Of a DNA stretch of 64,000 nucleotides, positions 1 through 9,861 are shown one piece after another. Origin of the DNA: Phocaeicola vulgatus (GTDB taxonomy: Bacteria; Bacteroidota; Bacteroidia; Bacteroidales; Tannerellaceae); NCBI GenBank assembly GCA_022009975.1, contig CP091733.1, positions 1,505,001 to 1,569,000 on the forward strand, read 5' to 3'. Each line of letters opens with the position of its first letter. Within the stretch, counting starts at the first letter, position 1. The position numbers were made by a program, and so were the translations under genes. The notes beneath the pieces are model-generated. The model worked only from the letters and a program-made list of their open reading frames with translations. It was not told where the DNA came from and did not search any database.

Positions 1-157
1 ATGTGCTGATCCAAGAGGCGAAGATTTACTGAAAGCGCCTCAAGCTACTGTACAGCAAGTGGCAGATTTGCTGCACTTCTCGGATCAATCCACTTTTGGG
101 AAGTTCTTTAAAAAGCATGTCGGCATCTCACCCATGGAATATAGGAAATCTTGCTAA
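1..157 (+). CDS. AraC-family transcriptional regulator, C-terminal fragment
   Basis: Open in frame 2 from the window edge to a TAA at 155-157, giving the last 51 residues of a protein. The residues VQQVADLLHFSDQSTFGKFF followed by KKHVGISPMEYR are the second helix-turn-helix of the AraC/XylS DNA-binding domain, with the usual F-x-[KR]-x-F-K-[KR]-x-x-G-x-[ST]-P-x-x-[FY]-R ending. The N-terminal sensor part lies outside the window, so the effector and targets cannot be told. Confidence 0.85.
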   Translation, partial: CADPRGEDLLKAPQATVQQVADLLHFSDQSTFGKFFKKHVGISPMEYRKSC

Positions 158-197
158 TCTGCAAACTATTACCACGGATGAGAAATTGGGGATTTAA

Positions 198-734
198 TCA
201 ATCCAGTTGGATGTAATTGTTCTTCTTGAATTTATACCAGTTGATCAATTCATTCACTCCGTATACCAATATCACAGCACCGAATATGACCAAAGTGTCC
301 TCGATTACTTTCATCGGGTAGAAGATAATGAGCAAGCCTGCCAACAAAATCAATGCAGGAAGAATGTAATACATCGCACGGACAGGTCCGAATTTCCGGG
401 CTGAAATCAACGTGGCAAACTGTTCTATTCCCGCAATCAGCAAGACACCGCCCAGCACGAACATTAGAATGTTCACAAAGAAGCCGGGCATCAAGATGAG
501 CCACGCACCCAACAACACGCTTCCCAATCCTGCCAACGGGAACATGCGTGAAATCGTGTCATTCGATTTGTCTCGTAAGAAATAGCTGACAATCGAGATT
601 ACTCCTGGCAACAAAAAGCCTGCACCAATAAGCATAATGATATAAAGAACCGCTGCAGCCGGCCAAAGTATCAAGACTATACCTAACAGAACGGATATTA
701 CCGCACGCAAGATAGCACCATCAAAATGTTTCAT
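198..734 (-). CDS. DUF308 / HdeD-like integral membrane protein
   Basis: 178 residues, almost entirely hydrophobic, with about five to six predicted membrane spans; Gly-rich segments such as LGSVLLGAWLILMPGFFVN and LVIFGAVILVYGVNELINWY are typical of the DUF308 (HdeD) family. HdeD in enteric bacteria is an inner-membrane acid-stress protein; in Bacteroidales the role is unknown. The ATG at 734 is the first Met of the frame. A TAAATTTGC promoter element reads toward the gene at 768-760. It is monocistronic, with DUF4249 ending upstream of its promoter on the same strand. Confidence 0.8.
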   Translation of the reverse strand: MKHFDGAILRAVISVLLGIVLILWPAAAVLYIIMLIGAGFLLPGVISIVSYFLRDKSNDTISRMFPLAGLGSVLLGAWLILMPGFFVNILMFVLGGVLLIAGIEQFATLISARKFGPVRAMYYILPALILLAGLLIIFYPMKVIEDTLVIFGAVILVYGVNELINWYKFKKNNYIQLD

Positions 735-759
735 ACACTTATTTATTGAATGTTATGAT

Positions 760-768
760 GCAAATTTA
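760..768 (-). promoter_or_regulatory. Bacteroidales -7 element for the DUF308 gene
   Basis: On the minus strand this reads TAAATTTGC, matching the Bacteroidales sigma-ABfr -7 consensus TAnnTTTGC, 26 bases upstream of the ATG at 734. No clear TTTG -33 box is seen. Confidence 0.5.
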
Positions 769-804
769 CAAAAGAAATAGAAAACTACACAGTATTATTC
801 TTAT

Positions 805-1818
805 TTATTTCCGTGGCGGTTTGTCCATAATGCGCAGTTGGTGATAAGTTACTGAAGAGGCACCAACAAAGCCTAAGCCGCCTGTCACATTCGTCGGGAT
901 AATGACTGGCTCCATCAATGCTTCTTCGTATTCGTCGGAACTGAGCAAAGTCAGAGCACGGAGATAACGATACTCTTCTTCCGTCAAGCTTTGGATGCAA
1001 ATTCGGGCTTGTGTCTGAATATGCTTCTGCCACTCATAAGCAAACTCTTTGGCAGGACGGTAGCGGGTGTAGACACGGAGCGTGTAACTCTGGTTTTTGA
1101 AGTGATTATCCGTAAATACGCTATAAACATTCTTGACATTACGCAAGATGTTATTGTATCTGTCATCATTTTCGTTGGAATAATGCCCTTCACTCAATAC
1201 GATTTCTTCCTGGTCATAAATCGTTTCCAAGTCATAAGGCGACCAACCTTCGGGTATTTCCGCATTCCAATAAGTACCGCTATAAATCTTCAACCGGTAA
1301 TAGTTCTGTTCGTTCGGGCGGTCTTTTAATGTAATGAAATATCGGATGGCAGGAATATCCTCAAAGCCATTCCACAATCGTGTGGTCATCGTATCTACTT
1401 GGATGGGGTCAATCGGATAAGGAACAGAAACTTCGGCAAAGGCATTGTATACGACACCATCCGCTTCTCCTTCTGCCTCTATTTTGATACGGTCGCCGGG
1501 ATGGAAAAGAGTTTCCAATTGAGAATACATCAGGAAATCCGATCCACCTTGATTGATTTCACAAACAGCCTCCTGCTTCTCCTTCCATTCGTCATTGACA
1601 TAAACGGAAACCGAACCTCTTTCCAAATAACCTGCCGATGTTTTCCCGCTCAACGACAAATAAACTTTATTACCTGCCACATCCGATTCCAACAAGGCAT
1701 TCACGACTAACTGGCGGGGTTGTTCTTTCTGTTGGTAATCCAACACATTCTCACAAGAAGCAAATAAAACTCCTGTCCACACATATAGCAATAAATAGAG
1801 ATACTTCTTCATCTTCAT
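805..1818 (-). CDS. DUF4249 outer-membrane lipoprotein, partner of the TonB receptor
   Basis: 337 residues starting MKMKKYLYLLLYVWTGVLFASC: a lipoprotein signal with lipobox FASC, so the mature protein begins at Cys22. The rest is beta-rich with motifs typical of DUF4249 (VNALLESD near residue 40, YYRLKIYSG and FTDNHFKNQSY later). DUF4249 proteins are found just downstream of STN-domain TonB receptors in Bacteroidetes and are presumed surface-exposed helper lipoproteins, like SusD but unrelated; substrate unknown. The gene follows the TonB receptor with almost no gap, so it is the last gene of a FecR-TonB-DUF4249 operon. Confidence 0.85.
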   Translation of the reverse strand: MKMKKYLYLLLYVWTGVLFASCENVLDYQQKEQPRQLVVNALLESDVAGNKVYLSLSGKTSAGYLERGSVSVYVNDEWKEKQEAVCEINQGGSDFLMYSQLETLFHPGDRIKIEAEGEADGVVYNAFAEVSVPYPIDPIQVDTMTTRLWNGFEDIPAIRYFITLKDRPNEQNYYRLKIYSGTYWNAEIPEGWSPYDLETIYDQEEIVLSEGHYSNENDDRYNNILRNVKNVYSVFTDNHFKNQSYTLRVYTRYRPAKEFAYEWQKHIQTQARICIQSLTEEEYRYLRALTLLSSDEYEEALMEPVIIPTNVTGGLGFVGASSVTYHQLRIMDKPPRK

Positions 1819-1823
1819 CGTTC

Positions 1824-4490
1824 TTAAAATTTAAATGTATATGTAAATGAAGGGAGGCAGGAAGCAATGTCAACTTTTTCAAATGGTTCTTCACCTCTTC
1901 CTTGTAACCGAAACTTCCATCCGGACGAATCACTTCGTGTCCCGTCACCTCTTGCTCCATAAATACCAACTGGGGATTCATGGCGTTATAAGCATTAAAG
2001 ACAGATACGTTCCAAGTGTGTTCCCCTCGTTTCACTCGTTTATGGAAATTAACACCAAGATTCAGGCGGTGCGTACAAGGCAAACGGAAATTGTTCCGCT
2101 TAGGAATATAGTTCTGCTCCAGAAAATGCTCCGAGAGATAATCATTGCCAACCGGATAAATGACGTTCATCCGTTGTTCTGCCACCGTCACCGTTCCACC
2201 TGTACTAAACACCCAAGTTGCACCAATGTCAAACCGGTCGGAGAATTTATGATTCACACAGATGTTCAAGTTATGCCGCTTGTCATATTTATAAGGAAAC
2301 CGCTTGCCATTGTTGATTTTCCCATTCTCAAACTGCCTGTCGCTTTTCGCCAAAGTATAAGCTATCCATCCCGTCGTCTTTCCTGTATTCTTTTGGGCTA
2401 AGAACTCAATTCCCATGGAACGACCTTCGCCCATTTCCACCTTCTCTTCCCAACTCGAAGAGGAGGCGAAGAACGAAGCCCCGTCTTGGTATTCCAACAC
2501 ATTGCGCATTTGCTTGTAATAGCCCTCTACCGAGAACTCATATCCTTTCAGTCTAGTATAATATGCCCCTATGGCATATTGGTTAGCAATCATCGGGCGG
2601 ATGTTTTTCGTAACAGGAACCCACAAATCGGTCGGCAAGGCAATCGTCGAGGAAGAAAGCAAATGGACATACTGCGCCATTTGGGTAAATGAAGCTTTCG
2701 CACTCCAATCGTCAGTTATACGATAACGCAAGGAAGCACGCGGCTGGGCGGAGAAATATCGTTTTCCTCCTGCCGAGAAAAGAGACAAATGCACACCGGC
2801 ATTCAAACCCAATCTCCCGAAAGTCATATCATCCTCTGCATAGATGGATAATTCATGGCCATTCATCTTGCCTCCTGATATGGTATTGTAAAGAGTATCA
2901 CGCACAGCAACATTATCTTCGGCTTCCTGCACACGCGATGTCATCACTTCCGGGCTGAAGCGATGGTAAGTATATGCTCCACCGAATTTGACATGGTGTT
3001 CGGGACGAGGCGTATAATCGAAATCAGACTGCACAGAATAGTCATGAATGCCGGAATGGTAATCAGAGCCATACAAGAACAAATCATTGGTCTTCGACCG
3101 TTCCGTGTAATCCCGGTAACCTGTAGACATCAACATCTTATAATGGTTATACGACACCGTTGTATTGTTAAACAGTTTATTGGAGAATAGATAATTCCAA
3201 CGAAGGGCTGCCACCGTATTTCCCCAATTCAAGTTCAAGCGGTCGTTATAGAAATAACCAACATATTCATATTGGTAGTTTACTCCCCGCTTATAATCGC
3301 AATGGTCTTTCCCTTTATAAAAGCTCAAGAACAGGCGGCTGCGGTCGGAAAGCGATGGTTGACTTTGGCATTGACATCATAAAAATAATAGCGGTACTTC
3401 TTGTCGTCATCCATAAAAGGTCTCGCCAGCCAATCCAAGTATGTCCGTCTGGCTGTCAAACAAAACGAAGTACGGTTTTTCCAGATAGGACCTTCCAAAT
3501 GCAGCTTGTTCGTCAATAAACCTGCGCTCACCGTCCCATGGAAATGGTTCATATCGCCATCGTTCGTCCGGATATCGACTATCGAAGAGAGCCTACCTCC
3601 AAAACGGGCAGGGAAAGAACCTTTGAACAAAGTCACCTTCTTGATGGCTTCAGGCGTGAAAATGGAGAAAGCTCCCAACAAGTGGTCGGCATTGTAAATC
3701 GGTATGCCGTCCAACAGAATCAAGTTCTGATCTGGTCCGCCTCCCCGGACATACAAACCGCTGAATCCTTCGGTGGCAGTCTGCACGCCCGGCATCAATT
3801 GGATAGTTTTCAGCAGGTCGGCTTCGCCCAACAAAGCAGGCGTGTTACGAATCTGTGTCATCGGGATTTCTTGCGCACTCATCCGGTTGGAACGTATGCC
3901 CACTTCCTTCCGGTCTGACAACACCACCACTTCGCTTAAGCGGTTGTTCGAAACCAATGATATGTTGATGACCGTATCTTTATCCAACATAAACCGGGAA
4001 TGTTCGCTGTCATATCCCAAATAGGAAAACGAAAGTTGCGTCTCTCCTTCCGGCAATGTCAAGGAATAAAAGCCAAACGGATTCGTAAATGTTCCGGAAT
4101 GAGAGACGACCTCATAGACATTCGCCCCTATCAACGATTCGCATGAGGCAGAATCGGTCACGTATCCGCAAATGGTAAACTTCCTTCCGGTCGGAAGCGG
4201 GCGTTCATAAAGCAATATGTGTCCACCTTCTATCTTAAACCGATTGCCTCTTTTTGAAAAGCTTGAAACAAAATATCCCGGATAGGTTCCTCTTTCGCCT
4301 CAACGGAAATAGGATTCTTCAAGCGTACTTCTTCACCATAAATGACAGAATAGCCTGATGCCTCCTCCAATTGCCGGACAAATTGTTCCAAAGTCGCCCG
4401 CTTGACATTCAAATCACAACGGGTTGTCTGCGCAAAGGCAGACGAAATGCCTAAGAATAGGCTGCAAAGGATTAGTTTTATCCACTTCAT
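1824..4490 (-). CDS. TonB-dependent outer-membrane receptor with STN domain, frameshifted
   Basis: In order: signal peptide (MKWIKLILCSLFLGISSAFA then QTTR), STN domain (LEQFVRQLEEASGYSVIYGE), carboxypeptidase-like beta domain (GYVTDSASCESLIGANVYEV), plug (TQIRNTPALLGEADLLKTIQ, GLYVRGGGPDQNLILLDGIP) and a 22-strand-type barrel. The ATG at 4490 overlaps the FecR stop as ATGA. The frame breaks twice: at 4237-4239 (AAA on the plus strand, four A expected) and at 3349-3351 (AAA, four expected). Restoring one base at each joins all three segments. The last frame runs on to a stop at 1751, inside DUF4249; one more T in the TTTT run at 1826-1829 (read on the minus strand) would end it at Phe near 1824, as outer-membrane barrels do. 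An STN domain means signalling to a FecR anti-sigma factor, encoded next door. Confidence 0.85.
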
Positions 4491-5360
4491 CTTTTTTCTC
4501 TTGTTATCCATATTATATTCTTGGTTCCTTCTTTCTTCCACTCATATTGGAAATGTCCTGCCTTTTGCATCAACGCAAGCATTTCATCCAAGTTCTCTCC
4601 TTTCACGAAACGGGCACGAATCCGATAATTCACCAACGTTTCATCAGCAATCTTTATCTCGACTTGAAATGCGCGGGACAATTGCAAAGCGATTTCAGAC
4701 AATGGAAGGTTGTCAAACAGAAAAGTCCCTTCCCGCCAGGAGACACTCGCCTCTGCATCTTGGTTGCGATAAGATTCCAACCTCTGCTTTGTACGGGAAT
4801 AAACCGCTGTCTCTCCAGGACGAAGGCGGATGCTTTCCGTCGCACTCGTCACTTCTACAGAGCCTTCCAACAACGTTGTATTTATCTTATCCTCTTCCGG
4901 AAACGCATCCACATTAAAATGAGTACCAAGGACTTTCACGGTGACTGGACCGGCATCTACATAAAGGACGACCCGTCTCTTTATGTACTTCAAAATAGCC
5001 ACCGCCTGCCAACGTCACTTTCCTGTCCCGGCGGGAAAATCGTTTCGGGTAAGTCAATGAGGAATGGCGGTTCAAAACCACAATGCTGTTGTCGGGCAAA
5101 ACATATCGGCAAACTTCTCCGTCCGCTGAAATGGATTGCAACGGTGATGGCAATACATATTCATAAACAGACCAGCTAACTATTACCAACAAGAGAATGG
5201 CTGCCGCACGCATCGTCCAAACTATGAACCTCCGCATATACGCTTCCTGCGGATTCATACGCCGTTCCAACAAACGCCAACTTTTCTCTGCCGAATAACG
5301 GCCTCGTGGAGAATGCCCCACTTGTATCAATTCATCCAGCAATCTATCAAAATCGTCCAT
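4487..5360 (-). CDS. FecR-family anti-sigma factor, frameshifted
   Basis: N-terminal cytoplasmic part (MDDFDRLLDELIQVG), one membrane span (RAAAILLLVIVSWSVYEYVL), then the periplasmic FecR domain (GEVCRYVLPDNSIVVLNRHS, GGYFEVHKETGRP, VKVLGTHFNVDAF) and the C-terminal DUF4974-like domain (LPLSEIALQLSRAFQVEIKI). The start at 5360 fits the family better than the upstream in-frame ATG at 5393. The frame breaks at the AAA of 4963-4965, where five A seem expected (two bases missing), between GRP and YVDAGP. The stop overlaps the TonB receptor ATG. FecR proteins relay the TonB receptor's state to an ECF sigma factor; none is encoded on either side here. Confidence 0.87.
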
Positions 5361-5481
5361 GCCTATTATCGTTTTTCTTATAAAGACAAACAAAAGAGAT
5401 AAACTCCCTACTCTATTGACGGAAATTTTTTATTTGATTATCTTCGCAGCCTTATAAAATCATTTAACAAAGATAATTATA

Positions 5482-6234
5482 ATGAAAAAGATTTATTGGC
5501 TTACTCTCTTCATCTTATCGTTCCTTTGGACAGGGAATGGCAACCTGAACGCACAAGTGAATGCGCAACTCTTCTACGACTTTGGCAGTGACCGGAAGTT
5601 TGCAACCCTCACTTTGGAGATGTTCAAGGGCGACAAATGGGGAAACACCTATTTCTTTGTCGATCACGATTTCAACTACAACGACCATGTGGAAGGACCG
5701 AACTTGGCTCCGGGCGGAACTTATATGGAAATTGCCCGTTGCCTCAATTTCTGGCAAGGAAGTCCGGTAGGCGCATTCAGCCTGCATGTAGAATATAACG
5801 GCGGCATCACACGAAGTTACCCGATCAACAACGCTTGGCTGTTCGGTATCGACTATTTCTTGCATGACGCAACATTCAAAAACACCCTCAACCTGAAAGC
5901 CCTATACAAAACCATCCGCAAACATGGCAGTTCCGTGCCTATGCAACTTTCGGCAGTCTGGTCGTGCCAAGATTTGTTCGGATTGAAAGGAGTCACTTTC
6001 TGCGGATTCACCGATTTCTGGTGGGAAGACCATGCTTGCGACTATCAAGCGGACGGTTCATATACCTTGAAGAAAAGCGTGTTCCTCACAGAACCTCAGT
6101 TGTGGTACAACATCGGCCACCTTGCAGGATGCGACAATCTCCATGTCGGGACAGAAATCGAGCTGAGCAACCACTTTGGATCCGTTGCCGGTTTCCGTTG
6201 CCGTCCCTGTTTAGGTGCGAAATGGATTTTCTAA
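5482..6234 (+). CDS. DUF5020 family Tsx-like outer-membrane protein
   Basis: 250 residues with a signal peptide (MKKIYWLTLFILSFLWTGNG, cleavage near LNAQ). The mature protein is a run of amphipathic strands rich in aromatic residues (FFVDHDFNY, FSLHVEYNGG, FTDFWWEDHACDYQADGSY) ending in CLGAKWIF with a terminal Phe, as in outer-membrane barrels. DUF5020 belongs to the Tsx-like channel group, which in enterics passes nucleosides; the substrate here is unknown. It is divergent from fecR with an 88-base gap and stands alone before dnaX. Confidence 0.75.
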   Translation: MKKIYWLTLFILSFLWTGNGNLNAQVNAQLFYDFGSDRKFATLTLEMFKGDKWGNTYFFVDHDFNYNDHVEGPNLAPGGTYMEIARCLNFWQGSPVGAFSLHVEYNGGITRSYPINNAWLFGIDYFLHDATFKNTLNLKALYKTIRKHGSSVPMQLSAVWSCQDLFGLKGVTFCGFTDFWWEDHACDYQADGSYTLKKSVFLTEPQLWYNIGHLAGCDNLHVGTEIELSNHFGSVAGFRCRPCLGAKWIF

Positions 6235-6336
6235 CCAGTTAAGCCATCGCACTCCACCGGGAAGCAACGGGTTAGAGTGTTTCGACTTCGACAGACAAAT
6301 TTCCACCTGCCTGAGGGATAAGAGAGAAATAAATCG

Positions 6337-6345
6337 TATATTTGC
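6337..6345 (+). promoter_or_regulatory. dnaX promoter, -7 element
   Basis: TATATTTGC, a full match to TAnnTTTGC, 21 bases upstream of the dnaX ATG at 6367. A -33 TTTG at the right distance is not evident. Confidence 0.55.
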
Positions 6346-6366
6346 GAAAATATTAAGTAAAAGAAG

Positions 6367-8114
6367 ATGGACAATTATATTGTATCGGCTCGAAAATACA
6401 GACCCTCCACATTTAAAAGTGTCGTGGGACAGAAGAGTTTGACTACTACTCTCAAGAATGCTATACAGAATCACAAGCTGGCTCATGCTTATCTTTCTGT
6501 GGTCCGAGAGGCGTAGGCAAGACTTCTTGTGCCCGTATTTTTGCCAAGACAATCAATTGTTTGCATCTCACGGCGGAAGGGGAAGCATGCAACGAATGCG
6601 AATCCTGCAAGGCTTTTAACGAACAGCGTTCCTATAACATCCATGAACTGGATGCTGCTTCCAACAACTCGGTGGACGATATCCGATCATTGACGGAAGA
6701 GGTGCGCATTCCTCCGGTTATCGGTCAATACAAAGTCTTCATCATTGATGAAGTACACATGCTGAGCCAAGCGGCATTCAATGCTTTCTTGAAAACATTG
6801 GAAGAACCGCCACAGCATGCTATCTTTATCTTGGCGACCACCGAAAAGCATAAGGTTTTGCCGACCATCCTTTCCCGTTGCCAAACCTATGATTTCACCC
6901 GTATCACCATTGGCGATATCGTCGAGCACCTCCAATATGTCGCTTCATCGGAAGGAATCGCAACGGAACCGGAAGCCCTCAATGTCATTGCCCAAAAAGC
7001 TGATGGCGGAATGCGTGACGCACTTTCCATTTTCGACCAAGTGGCAAGTTACACAAACGGGAACATCACTTATCAAGCGGTCATCGACAACTTGAACGTC
7101 CTCGACTTCGAGTACTATTTCCAACTGACGGATGCCATTTTGAATAAGAATATCCGGAAAGCCCTGCTCCTTTTCAATGACATCTTGAATAAAGGATTCG
7201 ACGCACAAAACTTCATCACCGGATTGGCAAGCCATTTCCGGGATTTGATGGTGTGCAAGAATGAAGAGACTTTGGTCTTGTTTGAAGTGGGTGCATCCAT
7301 TCGTGAACGTTACAAAGAGATGGCGAAGATTTGCCAGGATGCCTTCTTATACAGGGCTATCGAACTGACCAACTCTTGCGACATGAACTACCGGGCGAGC
7401 CGGAACAAACGCTTGTTGGTCGAGCTGACCTTGATACAACTTTGCCAGTTGTTGCAACCGGCAGACGATGCTAAAAAAAAAACGCAGTTAGAACCGCTTG
7501 AATCGAAAACGAATCAACCCCAAGCATCATCCACCCAACCGACAACTCAGGCAGCAAAGGCAGCGGCAATCACTCAAACGGCTGTGCCGCCTTCGCCCAT
7601 CCAACAGCAACCCCATATCACTACTCCCGCTTCTGCTCCCCGTAAAACGGGCAAGGCTCCGGTCGGGACTTCGCTAAAAGAGTTGGTGCAGGCAAAAGTG
7701 CAGCAGCAAACGGCAATGTATGGAATGGGAAATCAAGACGGAAACACCTTAAACCAGCCATTCACAGAGCAGGATTTGCAAGAGAGTTGGGTGGAATATG
7801 CCCACTCCATCGAAAAGAACGCCTACTTACAGAACATCATGCTCAATAATCTGCCGGCAAAGCAGGAAGAAGCCTTTTTTGAAGTGAAAGTCCACAATCC
7901 GGGCATGCAAGAGGAACTCATCAACAACACGATTAATATCTTGTCAGCGCTGCGGAACAAACTAAAGAACAGCCATATCCAAATGAGGATAAAAATGATG
8001 GAATCAAACGAAAAACATTTGGCTTACACGGCTTCGGAGAAATTCCAACACATGATGGGAATCAATCCGATTATAGCAAAATTGAAAGAAGAATTCAATC
8101 TAACTTCCGCATAA
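6367..8114 (+). CDS. dnaX: DNA polymerase III subunit tau/gamma, one frameshift
   Basis: Begins MDNYIVSARKYRPSTFKSVV and carries the clamp-loader ATPase: Walker A GPRGVGKTS, zinc-binding cysteines (INC...ACNECESC), Walker B FIIDEVHML, sensor 1 FILATTEKHKVLPTILSRCQ, then domain III and a low-complexity Ala/Gln/Pro/Thr linker before the tau C-terminal region. About 582 residues when repaired. The frame breaks at TTT 6494-6496 inside HAYLFCGPRG; one more T restores it. That break is in an essential ATPase, so it is almost surely a sequence error. A ten-A tract at 7473-7482 keeps the frame but looks like a slippage site that would yield a gamma form (see separate entry). Confidence 0.93.
7473..7491 (+). 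promoter_or_regulatory. Candidate programmed slippage site in dnaX (A10 tract)
   Basis: Ten consecutive A (7473-7482) sit in frame as AAA AAA AAA A, just after the clamp-loader domains (about residue 370). If one A is re-read or added, the next codons end at TGA 7499-7501; if one A is skipped, they end at TAG 7489-7491. Either slip makes a protein of about 375 residues that keeps the ATPase and oligomerisation domains and loses the tau tail, which is what gamma is in Escherichia coli and Thermus. That slippage occurs here is inferred, not shown. Confidence 0.5.
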
Positions 8115-8155
8115 AAGGGAACCAAAATGACTATTAAATACGGCTATTTTAAACA

Positions 8156-8245
8156 ACCGTTGTTTTGAAAAAAACATCACGAAGAATTTTTGAAAACGTC
8201 CAATGTTTTTTCAAAAACGTCCAATGTTTTTTTCAAAACAACGGT
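8156..8245. repeat. Dispersed intergenic repeat, family A, copy 1
   Basis: An 11-base inverted repeat (ACCGTTGTTTT at 8156-8166, AAAACAACGGT at 8235-8245) encloses three tandem units of about 21 bases; the last two contain AAAACGTCCAATGTTTT. Copies occur near 27.9, 46.2 and 53.5 kb. It lies between the convergent ends of dnaX and the DUF3843 gene. Confidence 0.8.
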
Positions 8246-8328
8246 ATGTTTTTTTTGGAACTTGCGTCTATTACTAATGATTTGATAGTTAACAAATTAA
8301 CTCAAATGGATTAATTGCATAAAAATAG

Positions 8329-8373
8329 AAAGGCGGCATGTCGAATGGTTGTCACGACACACCGCCTTTTTTA
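8329..8373. terminator. Bidirectional hairpin terminator between dnaX and DUF3843 gene
   Basis: AAAGGCGG at 8329-8336 pairs with CCGCCTTT near 8363-8370, with an extended stem through TGTCG/CGACA and a T-run after it. It serves two convergent genes. The stem core GGCGG..TGTC recurs in other terminators of the window. Confidence 0.75.
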
Positions 8374-8405
8374 TCATTTCGGATTATTATTACCCTGTGC
8401 GGAAA

Positions 8406-9667
8406 TCAATCCACCCTTTCTTTATGGAAATATTCAATCAAGAACTTCCAGTTGTTCTGGATAATGTCCTTGCCTCTCTCCTCGCCCAACAAACTCTTGG
8501 TCTGCGCATCTGCCAACATTCCCCGCTTCACCATCTCAATCAAAAGACTGGTGCTACAATGTTTGACGATGAAGAAACCTAAAGCAGCCTGCTCGGCACG
8601 CTCCTTGTTATAGAACGGATTCTTTTCATCCTTGATACAATCGACATCCAAAGTCAGGACCTGAATGCCATCCTCTTCAGAGGCATACACAGCGAAATGG
8701 CGTTCTCCCGGTTCAGGTCTGCCATCCTTGAAGTTGATGCCAATCTTCTGGGTCAAGAAATCATAGAATTCCTGCTCGCTCTTCATGTAAAGGATTAAAT
8801 CATCCGGAACGACCTCCTTGAACTTTTGATAGTCCGGTTTCGCCAATTCCCGTCTCTTTGCATCTTCCGGAGAAACAAAAGCCATGGACTTGTCCGCTTC
8901 CTCCTTGAACATCGCATAATCAGGATGATCTTCCGGAATCAGCTTGGAAAGCCACATCGGAGAAGTATATGCCAAGAAAGGCGTGTGGCTGATATGCGCC
9001 AACAAGTCATGGAATGTCAGCAAATCTTTCGGATCCACTTGCTTCCCTTCCTTTTCCCAATAACTCTTTGTCGTGTCCGTCAACTCCTCATTTGCATCAG
9101 TCACGGGATAAGAATGATAATGGAACCAATACAACAGGTCATTGTATTTCTTCGGGTCATCATCATAACGCGTCTCCTTGCTGAACAAAGCCTGCATGCG
9201 CTCGTTTCAGGAGCTGTCGTCCACTCATCACAAAATATTTTATAAATCATATTGGCAGCAGCTTGGTTGGCAGGATTGTCAGGATTCACAAATGTGCCCT
9301 TTCTCCAGCCGTGATATTGCTGTGTATAATGCCATAACAGGAACCGGACATCTTCCAAGTTTGCCTCATCTTCATAATAATGGTCGCCCGTCTTATAGAA
9401 AGGAAGATAATGTCCATGTCTTTCTTTAAAGTCCGAGATGAAGACACGCCAAATATTCGTTTGGGAAATCACATCTTCATAATATGCCGCCATGCGTATT
9501 GCAATCTGCTTGGCTTCATCTCCTTTAAAAGAATTGGTCAATTCCGTCGCTGCCAATATATCATATATGCGATTAGCAATATTTGTATAATAAGCATCTA
9601 CCGGCGTACTCTGCACATAAGGATGCAATGAGAGCCAATCTTTGGAAAAGATCTTAATGTTCTTCAT
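8406..9667 (-). CDS. DUF3843 family protein, frameshifted
   Basis: Starts MKNIKIFSKDWLSLHPYVQS and continues TPVDAYYTNIANRIYDILAA, the conserved opening of DUF3843, a Bacteroidales family of about 420 residues with no assigned role. There is no signal peptide or membrane span, so it is probably cytoplasmic. The frame breaks at TTT 9205-9207 (plus strand), where one more T rejoins DEWTTAPEN to ERMQALFSKETRYDDD. Acidic and aromatic residues are frequent; no catalytic motif is recognised. It is convergent with dnaX and divergent from the OPT transporter gene. Confidence 0.8.
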
Positions 9668-9745
9668 TTAAAACCGAATTAGTAATTGATAATCTAATTA
9701 TACGAATGCAAAGCTGTCCACCGGACATTCCATTGCATTAGGGTT

Positions 9746-9754
9746 GCAAATATA
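9746..9754 (-). promoter_or_regulatory. Promoter -7 element for the DUF3843 gene
   Basis: Reads TATATTTGC on the minus strand, 79 bases upstream of the ATG at 9667, leaving a leader of about 70 bases. Confidence 0.5.
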
Positions 9755-9818
9755 GCATTAAAATTTAACAAGCCGCTGTGATTGTACCCGAATCTTGCCA
9801 AGATTGGTAAAATATTTC

Positions 9819-9827
9819 TATATTTGC
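9819..9827 (+). promoter_or_regulatory. Promoter -7 element for the OPT transporter gene
   Basis: TATATTTGC, with TTG at 9795-9797 as a weak -33 box 21 bases upstream. The gene starts at 9862. Confidence 0.55.
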
Positions 9828-9861
9828 AAAAAATATAAACAATCTAAAAGCACTTTATCAA

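Noticed and set aside
7473..7482. Another homopolymer sequencing error in dnaX
   Set aside because: The frame is kept across the A10 run and the protein continues normally, unlike the break at 6494. The exact length still needs confirmation.
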